From Bradyrhizobium sp. CCBAU 51765 (GTDB lineage: Bacteria; Pseudomonadota; Alphaproteobacteria; Rhizobiales; Xanthobacteraceae), in the NCBI RefSeq assembly GCF_015291725.1, contig NZ_CP030038.1, positions 620,001-684,000 of the forward strand: a stretch of DNA of 64,000 nt, in the 5' to 3' direction. This document shows, one piece after another, positions 35,607-43,807 of this stretch. Under the pieces are notes generated by a model. That model saw only the letters and a program-made list of their open reading frames with translations. It was not told the origin of the DNA and ran no database searches. A program made the translations under genes and the position numbers. Each line of letters begins with the position of its first letter. Position 1 is the stretch's first letter.

Positions 35607-36392
35607 ATGGCGAAGGACAGTCTGTACGCAATCGTGACGGGATCGGCCTCCGGCCTCGGCGCGGCGAGCGCGGAGATTCTCGCGCGGAATGGGGCGCGGC
35701 TCGTCATCAACTATTCGTCGAGCCAGAAGGAAGCCGAGGCCACGGCCGAACTCTGCCGCAAGGCCGGCGCGGCGGAGGTCCTTGTCGCACAGGGCGACGT
35801 CTCAAAGGATGATGATTGCCGCAGGATCGTCGCTGCCGCTGCGCCCTGGGGCCGGCTCGACGTGCTCGTCAACAATGCCGGCACCACCAAGCATGTCGCT
35901 CACGCCGATCTCGACGGATTGTCGGCGGAGGATTTCCAGCGGGTCTACGGCGTCAACACCATCGGTCCATTCCAGATGGTGCGCGCTGCGCGCAGCCTGC
36001 TCGAGGCGGGCGCGAAGGCTTCGGGGCGTCCGTCCGCGGTGGTCAACGTGTCCTCGGTCGCCGGCATCAGCGGTGTCGGCTCGTCGATCGCGTACGCCGC
36101 GAGCAAGGGCGCACTCAACACCATGACGTTGTCGCTATCGCGCGCGCTGGCGCCGCTGATCCGCGTCAACACGGTATGCCCCGGCTATATCGACACGCCC
36201 TGGTTCACCAAAGGCCGCGGCGAGGCAGGGGCCAAGCAGGTGCGCGACAGCGTTGTCGCAAAGGTGCCGCTGAAGGTTGCCTCGCGCGCAGAAGACATCG
36301 CGCAACTCGTCTGCTTCCTGGCGATGCCGGCTTCCAGCAACATGACCGGCGAGGTCGTGCGCATGGATGCGGGGATGCACTTGGTTACGTGA
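35607..36392 (+). CDS. SDR family NAD(P)-dependent oxidoreductase
   Basis: The 261-residue classical SDR has the nucleotide motif TGSASGLGAAS, NNAG at the end of strand 4, and the catalytic Ser-Tyr-Lys set (NVSSVAGIS ... AYAASK). The C-terminal PGYIDTPW and MTGEVVRMDAGMHLVT are typical of FabG-like enzymes. The start is ATG 35607, after GGGGAAGG. It reads divergently from the acyl-CoA dehydrogenase genes and probably belongs to the same pathway. Confidence 0.92.
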   Translation: MAKDSLYAIVTGSASGLGAASAEILARNGARLVINYSSSQKEAEATAELCRKAGAAEVLVAQGDVSKDDDCRRIVAAAAPWGRLDVLVNNAGTTKHVAHADLDGLSAEDFQRVYGVNTIGPFQMVRAARSLLEAGAKASGRPSAVVNVSSVAGISGVGSSIAYAASKGALNTMTLSLSRALAPLIRVNTVCPGYIDTPWFTKGRGEAGAKQVRDSVVAKVPLKVASRAEDIAQLVCFLAMPASSNMTGEVVRMDAGMHLVT

Positions 36393-36410
36393 GATCGCGC
36401 TCCAATCTCC

Positions 36411-36567
36411 GCTGTCATCCCCGCGAGCGCGGGATCCATAACCACAGGGAGGAGTTTGACGAAGATTCATAACTACGAGTCTTCGCCAAACTCCTCCCTG
36501 GGGCTATGGGTCCCGGATCTGCGCGCGCTTGCGGCGCGCTTGTCCGGGACGACAACGGAGCTTGCGG
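36411..36567. repeat. Large nested inverted repeat
   Basis: An inner arm AGGGAGGAGTTTGACGAAGA pairs with TCTTCGCCAAACTCCTCCCT (one mismatch). Outer flanks CTGTCATCCCCGCGAGC and GTCCGGGACGACA are the common Bradyrhizobium-type ends. The inner hairpin is longer than in other copies. Confidence 0.75.
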
Positions 36568-36589
36568 CGTGAGATCCGCGCTTCGCGGG

Positions 36590-36862
36590 CTACCCCTTGA
36601 TCACGCCGCTCGCCACCAGCCGGTGCCAGATGAACAGCACCACCACCGCGCCGACCGTGGCCATGATGAAGCCGGCGCCTTGGTCGGGGCTGTAATGGCC
36701 GATGGCCTGGCCGATGAAAGTCGCCAGAAATGCGCCGGCGATGCCGAGGATGGTTGTGAGGATGAAGCCGCTCGGGTTGTTCGGTCCCGGCGCCAGCCAG
36801 CGCGCGATGAGGCCGGCGACGAAGCCGACGACGATGATCCACAACAGGCCGCCCATGCTCAT
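36590..36862 (-). CDS. GlsB/YeaQ/YmgE family membrane protein
   Basis: The 90-residue protein has three hydrophobic stretches and the family pattern LLWIIVVGFVAGLIARWLAP, TTILGIAGAFLATFIG. GGAAGGGGAG precedes the ATG. The family is stress-induced; its exact role is unknown. Confidence 0.92.
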   Translation of the reverse strand: MSMGGLLWIIVVGFVAGLIARWLAPGPNNPSGFILTTILGIAGAFLATFIGQAIGHYSPDQGAGFIMATVGAVVVLFIWHRLVASGVIKG

Positions 36863-36890
36863 GAGTGTGCTCCCCTTCCCGAGAACGCTT

Positions 36891-36939
36891 GAGCATGATC
36901 CGGAGAAGCGTGTCGCGGTTCTCCGAATAGATCATGCTC
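36891..36939. repeat. GAGCATGATC palindromic repeat (copy A)
   Basis: Ends GAGCATGATC and GATCATGCTC with inner CGGAGAA / TTCTCCG. A second copy lies at 42473-42518. Confidence 0.8.
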
Positions 36940-36951
36940 AGACCAAGAACT

Positions 36952-37533
36952 TCAGATTCGGTCCGAGATTTCGTTCTCGGTCGGCAGCCGTCCGTCCGGC
37001 GTCAGATGGTCGATCACCTGCGGCAGATATTGGCTGAGGCCGGAGAGCAGTTCCTCGCGTGACAGGCCGCTCTGGGCGGACAGGCTTTCGATCTGGTCGG
37101 CGCCGAGCGCGCTGGCGAGATCGCCGGGTGCAATCGGCTTGTTCTCACCCCTGCCGACCCAGGAATTCGCGGCTTCTCCCTGGCCGCCCTGCTGGAGCTG
37201 GTTGAGGAGATCGCCGAGCCCGCCGCTGAGCACGGTCCCCGCCGCCCCGCCCGCAAGCAGGCCGCCGAGGCCGCCCTTGAGCAGATCGCTGAGACCGCCG
37301 CCGGGTCCGCCGGCGTTCGCCTGCGTCGGAGGCGGCAGCGGCGACCGCGGCTGCGGGGCAGGCGCCGCGCCGGGCTGGCCTGCCGTCAAATGCTTGAATG
37401 CCTTCCAGGCGAGCAGGCCGAGCAGCGCCATGGTCATCGGCGACATGCCGCCGGAGGATTTCTCGGAGCTCGGTGTGCTCGGGCCGCGCGGGCCGTTCTG
37501 CATGCCATTGAGGACGTCGAGTAGACCCATGGT
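36952..37533 (-). CDS. YidB family protein (DUF937-like)
   Basis: The 193-residue protein starts at ATG 37533 after AAGGAGAG. It has MGLLDVLNGM at the N-terminus, a Gly/Pro-rich middle, and the C-terminal helical YidB domain (LGADQIESLSAQSGLSREEL, LPQVIDHLTPDGRLP). Function is unknown in the family. One short hydrophobic segment (MTMALLGLLAWKAF) could associate with the membrane. Confidence 0.88.
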   Translation of the reverse strand, partial: TMGLLDVLNGMQNGPRGPSTPSSEKSSGGMSPMTMALLGLLAWKAFKHLTAGQPGAAPAPQPRSPLPPPTQANAGGPGGGLSDLLKGGLGGLLAGGAAGTVLSGGLGDLLNQLQQGGQGEAANSWVGRGENKPIAPGDLASALGADQIESLSAQSGLSREELLSGLSQYLPQVIDHLTPDGRLPTENEISDRI

Positions 37534-37696
37534 GCTCTCCTTTGGCGTCTGGTTCGGCGAGCGTTCGCCGCTGACTGCCCCCGGGGCGAAAACATATGGG
37601 GCACGCATGACCGTTACAAGTCGCATGCACCGCGATTGGTTGCCGGCCTGGCCTCTGCTATCGAAGGCGGGCCGTTCAGGTTAATCAAGGCGAGGT

Positions 37697-38701
37697 ATGA
37701 CAAATCGACCGATCGTAGTCGCCGGCGCGGGCGCCATCGGCTGTTTCGTCGGCGGCATGCTGGCGGCCGCCGGCCGCCGCGTCGCGCTCCTGGTACGGCC
37801 GCGGGTGAAGACCGAGATCGAACGGTTCGGCCTGCTTCTGACCGATTTCGACGGCTCCGAGAAGAGGCTCGGCGCGGGGCAACTGGCGCTGGCGGAGGAT
37901 CCCTCGATCTTCCACAGCGCCGGCATCGTGCTGGTGACGGTGAAGAGCGCCGACACCGCCGCTGTCGCCGAGCAGATCGCGCAGCATGCGCCTGAGGATG
38001 CCGTCATCGTCTCGCTTCAGAACGGCGTCGGCAACGTCGCTGTGCTGCGCGAGCGGCTCGGCGGCCGCCGCGTGCTGGCCGGCATGGTGCCGTTCAACGT
38101 GATCGCGATGGGCGAGGGCCGCTTCCACCGCTCGACCTCCGGCGACATTCATATTGGGGAGGATGCGGAGAACACGGCCGGGAAGCTCTCGGTCGCCGGC
38201 CTCACGATGCGCGCGAGCGCTGACATCACCGGGGTGCAATGGGGCAAGCTGATCATCAACCTGAACAACGCGCTCAGCGCGCTGTCGGACATGCCGCTCG
38301 CCGCGCAGCTGGCCAGCCGCGACTGGCGCAGATTGTTCGCCGACCAGATGGCCGAGGGGCTCGCCGCGCTGAAGGCGGCCGGCATCACGCCGGTCTCGGC
38401 GACGCCGATCCCGATGAGGTGGTCTCCGGCCTTGCTGCGGCTGCCCGATGCGATCTTCAAAGCGATCCTGGGGCGCACGATGAAGATCGATCCCGAGGCG
38501 CGCTCCTCGATGTGGCAGGATCTGAAGCAGGGCCGCAAGACCGAGATCGACTATCTCCAGGGCGCGGTCATCGCGCTCGCCGACCGGAACAATGTCAGCG
38601 TGCCGCTGATGCGCCGCATTGTTGCGCTGATCAAGGAGGCTGAGACGGCCGGCAACGGCCCGCCGCGGCTGACGCCGCAGCAGATTCGCGGGTCGGCGTG
38701 A
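37697..38701 (+). CDS. panE: 2-dehydropantoate 2-reductase family protein
   Basis: The 334-residue protein begins with the NADPH-binding GAGAIG (residues 10-15). It has VKSADT, SLQNGVGN and the catalytic Lys region GVQWGKLIINLNNALSAL, followed by the ApbA C-terminal domain (EARSSMWQDLKQGRKTEIDYL). Ketopantoate reduction for pantothenate/CoA synthesis is the usual role. Because PanE-like paralogues exist with other 2-oxoacid substrates, the gene name is probable rather than certain. Confidence 0.87.
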   Translation: MTNRPIVVAGAGAIGCFVGGMLAAAGRRVALLVRPRVKTEIERFGLLLTDFDGSEKRLGAGQLALAEDPSIFHSAGIVLVTVKSADTAAVAEQIAQHAPEDAVIVSLQNGVGNVAVLRERLGGRRVLAGMVPFNVIAMGEGRFHRSTSGDIHIGEDAENTAGKLSVAGLTMRASADITGVQWGKLIINLNNALSALSDMPLAAQLASRDWRRLFADQMAEGLAALKAAGITPVSATPIPMRWSPALLRLPDAIFKAILGRTMKIDPEARSSMWQDLKQGRKTEIDYLQGAVIALADRNNVSVPLMRRIVALIKEAETAGNGPPRLTPQQIRGSA

Positions 38702-38719
38702 GTGCGAAGGAGGAACGCG

Positions 38720-38935
38720 ATGAAGCGTGGTTTGATGATCGGGCTTGCACTTGCCGCGCTTTGCGCCGCATCGACGCTCGCCTACGCCAGGCCGCCGACG
38801 GTCATGAACTCGCCCGGCTATGACAGGCGGTTGCAGGAGAGCCGCTCGCAGTTGGGTAGTTCGCCGACGGTAACGGAGCCTACGAGCACGCCGCCGGTCA
38901 AACCGAAGCGCAGCAAGAAGAAGCAGCCGAATTGA
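38720..38935 (+). CDS. Small secreted protein
   Basis: The 71-residue protein starts at ATG 38720, 6 nt after AAGGAGG. A signal peptide (LMIGLALAALCAASTLAYA) is followed by a short Pro/Ser/Lys-rich chain ending KPKRSKKKQPN. It has no domain. It lies 18 bp behind panE. Confidence 0.75.
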   Translation: MKRGLMIGLALAALCAASTLAYARPPTVMNSPGYDRRLQESRSQLGSSPTVTEPTSTPPVKPKRSKKKQPN

Positions 38936-38944
38936 CGCTCCACA

Positions 38945-38997
38945 CTCCGCTGTCGTCCCGGATCTGCGCTTACGCTTGTCCGGCACGACAGCGGAGT
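38945..38997. repeat. Short palindrome, CTCCGCTGTCGTCCCGGA...GACAGCGGAG
   Basis: Arms CTCCGCTGTCGT and ACGACAGCGGAG flank CGGATCTGCGCTTACGCTTGTCCGG. It is likely the terminator of the panE unit and of the convergent gene at 39013. Confidence 0.65.
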
Positions 38998-39012
38998 TTT
39001 GCGGTGGCTAGC

Positions 39013-39636
39013 TCAGCCCTTCTTCGCGGGCTTGCTCGGGGTCGGGTTGAACAGCTTCTTCAGATCGTTCAAGCTTTCCGATAGCCGCGGCCATTCGCAG
39101 GAGAACGAGCCCTTGGTGCAGGGCGCGCCCTTCGGCCTCGGGCCTGCGACCTGCTGGACCTTCGGCCGCTCGACCGGAATAGGCACGCGCTCGACTTCGG
39201 TTCGCAGTGCAACCTGCTGAAGCTGCTGCACCAGTTGCTCTTGCTGCTCGCGCTGCTGGCGAGCGGTGGCTTGGGCCGCTTCATTGCTGCGGCGCTGGCT
39301 GGCGAGATAGGCGGTGTAGGCTTCGTCGATCTTCTTCTGTTCCTCCGGCGTCGGATTGGGGCCGGCGATGTCGAAGGTGCGATCCTGAAGGAAGTCGTAA
39401 TAGGAATAGCCGCCGCCCGGCTTGCGGCGGCCGGCAAACTTGGCGTTGCAATCGGCAAGCGCGGCAGTCTTCTCGGACTTGGTTGCGGCCTTCTCGGCGG
39501 CGTCGGCGCATTCCTCGAAATCGACCGGCGAGCGTTTCCACCATTGCGCCTCGGCATGCGCATGCGTCAGCAGGAGAGACCCTGCCGCGGTCACAAGAAG
39601 CAGCGCCGCACGACGCGATGTAGCCACGGCCGACAT
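39013..39636 (-). CDS. Secreted hypothetical protein
   Basis: The 207-residue protein has a signal peptide (AALLLVTAAGSLLLTHAHA). It then has a Cys-containing region (CADAAEKAATKSEKTAALAD, then CNAKFAGRRKPGGGYSYYDF) and a Gln/Arg-rich coiled-coil stretch (RQQREQQEQLVQQLQQ). Two more Cys lie near the C-terminus (CTKGSFSC). No family is recognised by eye. It appears periplasmic. Confidence 0.75.
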   Translation of the reverse strand: MSAVATSRRAALLLVTAAGSLLLTHAHAEAQWWKRSPVDFEECADAAEKAATKSEKTAALADCNAKFAGRRKPGGGYSYYDFLQDRTFDIAGPNPTPEEQKKIDEAYTAYLASQRRSNEAAQATARQQREQQEQLVQQLQQVALRTEVERVPIPVERPKVQQVAGPRPKGAPCTKGSFSCEWPRLSESLNDLKKLFNPTPSKPAKKG

Positions 39637-39867
39637 TCTACGAGAGCATTCCTTGCAGGACTCAACCCGAACTGAGTCGAGACGGATTTTTGCCCCTTTA
39701 TCGCCGCCTTGTCACCCATGGAATTCGGGAATTTCATGGCTGCAATGCTGACATTTTGTGCTTGACGTGGCGCCGGAGTCACAGCGCCCTGCCGGCAGAC
39801 TGTTACACTCATGCCGTGAGCGCCTCACTCCCGAGGCGTCGCCAAGAAGACGAAGTGGAAACGCCTG

Positions 39868-41385
39868 ATGCTGCTGCCCCTGTCCGACGTGCCGCGCTGG
39901 TACGCTGAACGTAAACCGCATGGCACGATCGCCATCCGTCACGGGCAGGACACGCTGACCTGGGACGAGCTCGAGCGGGGCGCCAACCGGCGCGCCCGGG
40001 CGTTCGCGGCCAGGGGCGTCAAGCCCGGCGATTTCGTGGCGATCGGCTTGCCGAACGGCAACACGTTCTTCGAGACCTCCTTTGCGGTATGGAAGTGCGG
40101 GGCGACGCCGACCTCGCTGTCATGGCGGCTGCCGCGCGGCGAAGCCGCCGCGGTGCTCGACATTCTCAAGCCGGCGCTCGTGGTCGGCGGCGAGGCCGAC
40201 TGGAATGCGCCGAACCGGCTGCCTGCGGACTTCGTGCCGGAGGGTTTCTCGGACGAGCCGCTCAATGCGCCGGTGGCGCGCTATTGGAAAGCGATGACCT
40301 CGGGCGGCTCGACCGGCCGTCCCAAGGTGATCCTCGATCATCAGCCGGCGGTGACCGACACGGTCGCCGCGCCGCCGCTCAACATCCCGTTCGGGGTCTC
40401 GCTGCTCAATCCCGGCCCGCTCTACCACAATGCGCCGTTCATCGTGTCGCACTACGCCCTGTTCGTCGGCGGCAAGCTCACCGGCCTTACCAAGTTCGAT
40501 GCCGAGGAGACGCTGCGCCAGATCGAACGCGAGCGCGTGCAATGGGTCAATTTCGTGCCGACCATGATGCACCGGATCTGGGCGCTGCCGGAGAACGTGC
40601 GCAACGCCTACGATGTGTCGAGCCTGCAGACGGTCTTCCACATGGCCGCGCCGATGCCGCCCTGGCTGAAGGAGAACTGGATCGCCTGGCTCGGGCCCGA
40701 GCGGATCTGGGAGCTCTATGGCGGCACCGAGCGCCAGGGCGCCTGCATCATCTCCGGCACGGAATGGCTGACGCACAAGGGCTCGGTCGGCAAGATCGGC
40801 GACATGGCGAAGCTTCGCATCATCGGCGAGGACGGCAACGACGTCGCGCCGGGGGAAACCGGCGAGATCTACTTCCTCAACAATGACGGCAAGGACGCCA
40901 CCTATCACTATCTCGGTGCCGAGCCGAAGCGCCGCGCCGACGGCTGGGAGTCGCTCGGTGACATCGGCAGGTTGGATGCGGAAGGCTATCTTTATCTCGG
41001 CGACCGCCTCGCCGACATGGTCTTGCGCGGCGGCGCCAACATCTATCCGGCCGAGGTCGAGGCCGCGGTCTCCGAGGCTCTCGGCGTGCGCTCCTGCGTC
41101 GTGGTGGGCTTGCCCGATCCGGAGTTGGGTCAGCGCGTGCATGCCATCATCGAACCGGAGCCTGATGCCGACGGCCAGGCCATCGCCGACGGCATGGCCG
41201 ACTTCCTGAAGGACAGGCTCAGCCGCTACAAGCATCCTGAAAGCTTCGAGTTCGTCGGCGCTCCGCCACGCGATGATTCCGGTAAAGTCCGCCGCACGCT
41301 GTTGCGCGATGAGCGCGCGGCGTGGATGAAGGAGGGACGCGTTTTCCGGATCTGGCCGGCGAAGGCGCGGGCGCAGGTCGAGTAA
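39868..41385 (+). CDS. AMP-binding acyl-CoA ligase
   Basis: The 505-residue adenylate-forming enzyme has the P-loop MTSGGSTGRPK, the A5 motif ELYGGTERQG, A7 GWESLGDIGRLDAEGYLYLG and the core A8 region. The last part keeps a Lys (DDSGKVRRT) in the A10 position. The fold and motif forms resemble bile-acid/steroid CoA ligases or long-chain ligases of actinobacterial type; the substrate is not known. It is followed within 30 bp by RraA-like and cupin genes, with the same orientation. Confidence 0.9.
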   Translation: MLLPLSDVPRWYAERKPHGTIAIRHGQDTLTWDELERGANRRARAFAARGVKPGDFVAIGLPNGNTFFETSFAVWKCGATPTSLSWRLPRGEAAAVLDILKPALVVGGEADWNAPNRLPADFVPEGFSDEPLNAPVARYWKAMTSGGSTGRPKVILDHQPAVTDTVAAPPLNIPFGVSLLNPGPLYHNAPFIVSHYALFVGGKLTGLTKFDAEETLRQIERERVQWVNFVPTMMHRIWALPENVRNAYDVSSLQTVFHMAAPMPPWLKENWIAWLGPERIWELYGGTERQGACIISGTEWLTHKGSVGKIGDMAKLRIIGEDGNDVAPGETGEIYFLNNDGKDATYHYLGAEPKRRADGWESLGDIGRLDAEGYLYLGDRLADMVLRGGANIYPAEVEAAVSEALGVRSCVVVGLPDPELGQRVHAIIEPEPDADGQAIADGMADFLKDRLSRYKHPESFEFVGAPPRDDSGKVRRTLLRDERAAWMKEGRVFRIWPAKARAQVE

Positions 41386-41406
41386 GACAAACACGGAAGG
41401 ACTGAC

Positions 41407-42045
41407 ATGACGATCACCATTGCAGCGAGCAGCGTGCCGAAGCCGCCGGCCGATATCATCGCAGGTTTCAGGGACGCGCCGACCTCGGTGATCTCTGACA
41501 ATCTCGCCCGGTTGCCGGGCGCGGTGGGGCTAAGGCCGTATCATCGCGGCGGCAAGCTGGTGGGAACGGCCTTCACCGTGCGCACCCGGCCCGGCGACAA
41601 TCTCGCCATCCACCGCGCCCTCGACCTGGTCGGTCCGGGCGACGTCATCGTGGTCGACGGCGGCGGCGACGAGGCGCGAGCGCTGGTCGGCGAGATCATG
41701 AAGAACATCGCGCAGTGGCGCAAAGCCGAAGGCTATGTGATCGACGGCGCGATCCGCGACGTCGCGGCTTTCGCGGCCGACGACTTTCCCTGCTATGCGC
41801 GCGCGGTGATCCATCGCGGTCCCTACAAGAACGGCCCCGGCGAGATCAACGTGCCTGTCACCGTCGGCGGCAGCGTGATTTCGCCCGGCGACATCGTCGT
41901 CGGCGACGAGGACGGCGTGGTGTCGTTTCCTGCCGCCGGTGCCGCAGCGCTGCTGGACGCGGTGCGCGCCCAGGTCGCGCGCGAGGAGGAGACGCTGAAG
42001 GCAATCCGCGAGGGCCGCTACCAGGGCTCTTATGGCAAAGCCTGA
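41407..42045 (+). CDS. RraA-like protein (aldolase/demethylmenaquinone methyltransferase family)
   Basis: The 212-residue protein has GTAFTVRTRPGDNLAIHRAL and VVDGGGDEARALVGEIM, then AIRDVAAF; D in GxxRD is a metal-binding residue in HMG/CHA aldolases. This suggests a divalent-metal aldolase rather than an RNase regulator. It lies 21 bp after the ligase gene and 27 bp before the cupin gene, a compact catabolic unit. Confidence 0.85.
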   Translation: MTITIAASSVPKPPADIIAGFRDAPTSVISDNLARLPGAVGLRPYHRGGKLVGTAFTVRTRPGDNLAIHRALDLVGPGDVIVVDGGGDEARALVGEIMKNIAQWRKAEGYVIDGAIRDVAAFAADDFPCYARAVIHRGPYKNGPGEINVPVTVGGSVISPGDIVVGDEDGVVSFPAAGAAALLDAVRAQVAREEETLKAIREGRYQGSYGKA

Positions 42046-42072
42046 TCGGACACGCGTGAAGGGGAGGATGGC

Positions 42073-42444
42073 GTGAGCCAGAAGGACGAATTCCACAACG
42101 TCGACGATGCCAGCGACGGGCTGTTCCGCGAGCTCGCAAGCGGAGTAACGACGCGCATCTTCTCCGGCGAGCAGGCGATGCTCTCGGTGGTGACGCTGGC
42201 GCCGCATGCACAGGGCACGCTGCATCACCATCCCGAGGAGCAATGGGGCTTGCTGCTCGACGGCTCGGCCATCCGCGTCCAGGGCGATGAGGAGATCCGA
42301 GTGAAGAAGGGCGACTTCTGGCGCACGCCCGGCAACGTGCCGCATACCATGCGCGCCGGCCCCGAAGGCGCCCGGGTGCTGGACATCTTCAGTCCGCCTC
42401 GGCCAGAATACAGAAAACCAGGGTCGGGTTTCGGAACGACCTGA
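42073..42444 (+). CDS. Cupin domain protein
   Basis: The 123-residue protein starts at GTG 42073 after GGGGAGG. It shows both cupin motifs: TLHHHPEEQWGLLLDG and GDFWRTPGNVPHTMRAG, with His/His/Glu/His metal ligands. The stop codon lies inside a hairpin (42439-42463). Its substrate is unknown. Confidence 0.88.
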   Translation: MSQKDEFHNVDDASDGLFRELASGVTTRIFSGEQAMLSVVTLAPHAQGTLHHHPEEQWGLLLDGSAIRVQGDEEIRVKKGDFWRTPGNVPHTMRAGPEGARVLDIFSPPRPEYRKPGSGFGTT

Positions 42445-42463
42445 AGCGCTTGGCGCTTCAGGT
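42439..42463 (+). terminator. Hairpin spanning the cupin stop codon
   Basis: ACCTGAAGCGC / GCGCTTCAGGT with TTG loop. The stop TGA (42442-42444) is in the left arm. No T run follows, so it could act as an attenuating or stabilising structure rather than a classic terminator. Confidence 0.55.
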
Positions 42464-42472
42464 ATCTATCTG

Positions 42473-42518
42473 GAGCATGATCTTTCCGGAAAGCCGCTAG
42501 CTTTTCGGCATCATGCTC
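42473..42518. repeat. GAGCATGATC palindromic repeat (copy B)
   Basis: Ends GAGCATGAT and ATCATGCTC, with TTTCCGGAAAG and CTTTTCGG inside. It matches the layout of 36891-36939. Confidence 0.75.
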
Positions 42519-42567
42519 GAGCGCCAAAGAGCAAAAAGCCGGGCGCAAGAATCACAGGGAGGGGACC

Positions 42568-43524
42568 ATGAGGATCACAAGACGCACGTTCCTGGCTGCG
42601 CCCGCCATTCTCGCCGTGGCGCCCGCTGCGGCACAGGCCGGAAAGATCACGCTTGTCGTGCCGTTCCCGCCGGGCGGCTCGACCGACGCGATGACGCGGC
42701 TGCTGCAGAGCAATCTGCAGACCAAGCTCAACCGCATCGTCGTGGTGGAGAACAAATCGGGCGCGGCCGGCGCGCTCGGCGCGGCGCAGGTCGCCAAGAG
42801 CCCGGCGGACGGCTCGACCTTCCTGGTGACGTTCGATTCCCATGCGGTGATCCCGGCCATCCTCGACAAGCCGCCGGTCGATGTCGAGCGCGAGCTGATG
42901 CCGGTGCTGCTGATCGGCACCGCGCCTTACGTGATCGCCGCGGGCGCCGGCCGTCCCTACAAGAGCTTTGCCGACGTGGTCGCGGCCTGCAAGGCGACGC
43001 CCGGCGCGGTGAAATATGCCTCGGTCGGCATCGGCACGCTCGGCCATCTCGCCATGACCGTGCTCGGCAACAAGGCCGGGGTCGAGATCATGCACGTGCC
43101 CTATCGCGGCGGCGGCCCGGCCATGAACGACGTGCTCGGCGGCCATGTCGATCTCATCGCGGGATCGGCGGCGCTGGTCGCCGCCCAGCTCGGCACCAAC
43201 ATGCTGCGCCCGATCCTGCAACTCGGCCGCGAGCGGTTGCCGGCCCTGCCTGATACTCAGACCGCGATCGAGGCCGGCTTCCCGGATTTCGAGACGCTGG
43301 CCTGGTGGGGCATCTTCGCGCCCGCAGGCACGCCGCCGGATGTCGTCGCGGCCATGGCGACGGCATCCAAGGAGATCCTGAGCGAGCCCGCGACCGCCGC
43401 CCAGCTCAAGGACACCCAGCATATGACGCTGCTGCTCCAGGACGGCGCTGCCTTCAAGACCTTCTTCGACAAGCAGGTCGCCTACTGGGGCAAGGTGGTG
43501 CGGGACAACAATATCAGGGCGTAG
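42568..43524 (+). CDS. Tripartite tricarboxylate transporter receptor (TctC/Bug family)
   Basis: The 318-residue protein has a Tat-like signal (RRTFLAAPAILAVAPAAAQA) and the family phrase LVVPFPPGGSTDAM, VVVENKSGAAG. AGGGAGGGG precedes the ATG. It is an orphan receptor, as tctA/tctB are absent here. Its position after the ligase/RraA/cupin unit suggests it binds the carboxylate that the unit degrades. Confidence 0.9.
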   Translation: MRITRRTFLAAPAILAVAPAAAQAGKITLVVPFPPGGSTDAMTRLLQSNLQTKLNRIVVVENKSGAAGALGAAQVAKSPADGSTFLVTFDSHAVIPAILDKPPVDVERELMPVLLIGTAPYVIAAGAGRPYKSFADVVAACKATPGAVKYASVGIGTLGHLAMTVLGNKAGVEIMHVPYRGGGPAMNDVLGGHVDLIAGSAALVAAQLGTNMLRPILQLGRERLPALPDTQTAIEAGFPDFETLAWWGIFAPAGTPPDVVAAMATASKEILSEPATAAQLKDTQHMTLLLQDGAAFKTFFDKQVAYWGKVVRDNNIRA

Positions 43525-43807
43525 GGCCAAGCGGCGTTTCAGCTGCAAGCAGACGGGGTGCTGCTCGGCCATGCGGCACCTGCCAAGGCGGCCCAGCTCT
43601 GCCTTGATGGAAATTGCCGTCTGGTTGTGTAAGATTGCAGGAGCCTACTCTGCCACTTCCGGTATCGATGAAGGCGATTGGGCGGCTCTGCCGCGGAAAT
43701 CGCCATCATATTGGGGGCGTCAGCTGATAGCAGACCTTGCATTTGATTGCCGATAGCTGTTTGCTACGTTTCCGCGCGGTGGTTGTACGCCCAAGAGTTG
43801 TTGAGCT

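Noticed and set aside
40120..41394. Minus-strand frame opposite the acyl-CoA ligase
   Set aside because: The ligase motifs on the plus strand are complete; the opposite frame has none.
43525..43807. Short frames between tctC and the cyclase gene
   Set aside because: No recognisable protein; probably leader and promoter of the cyclase gene.
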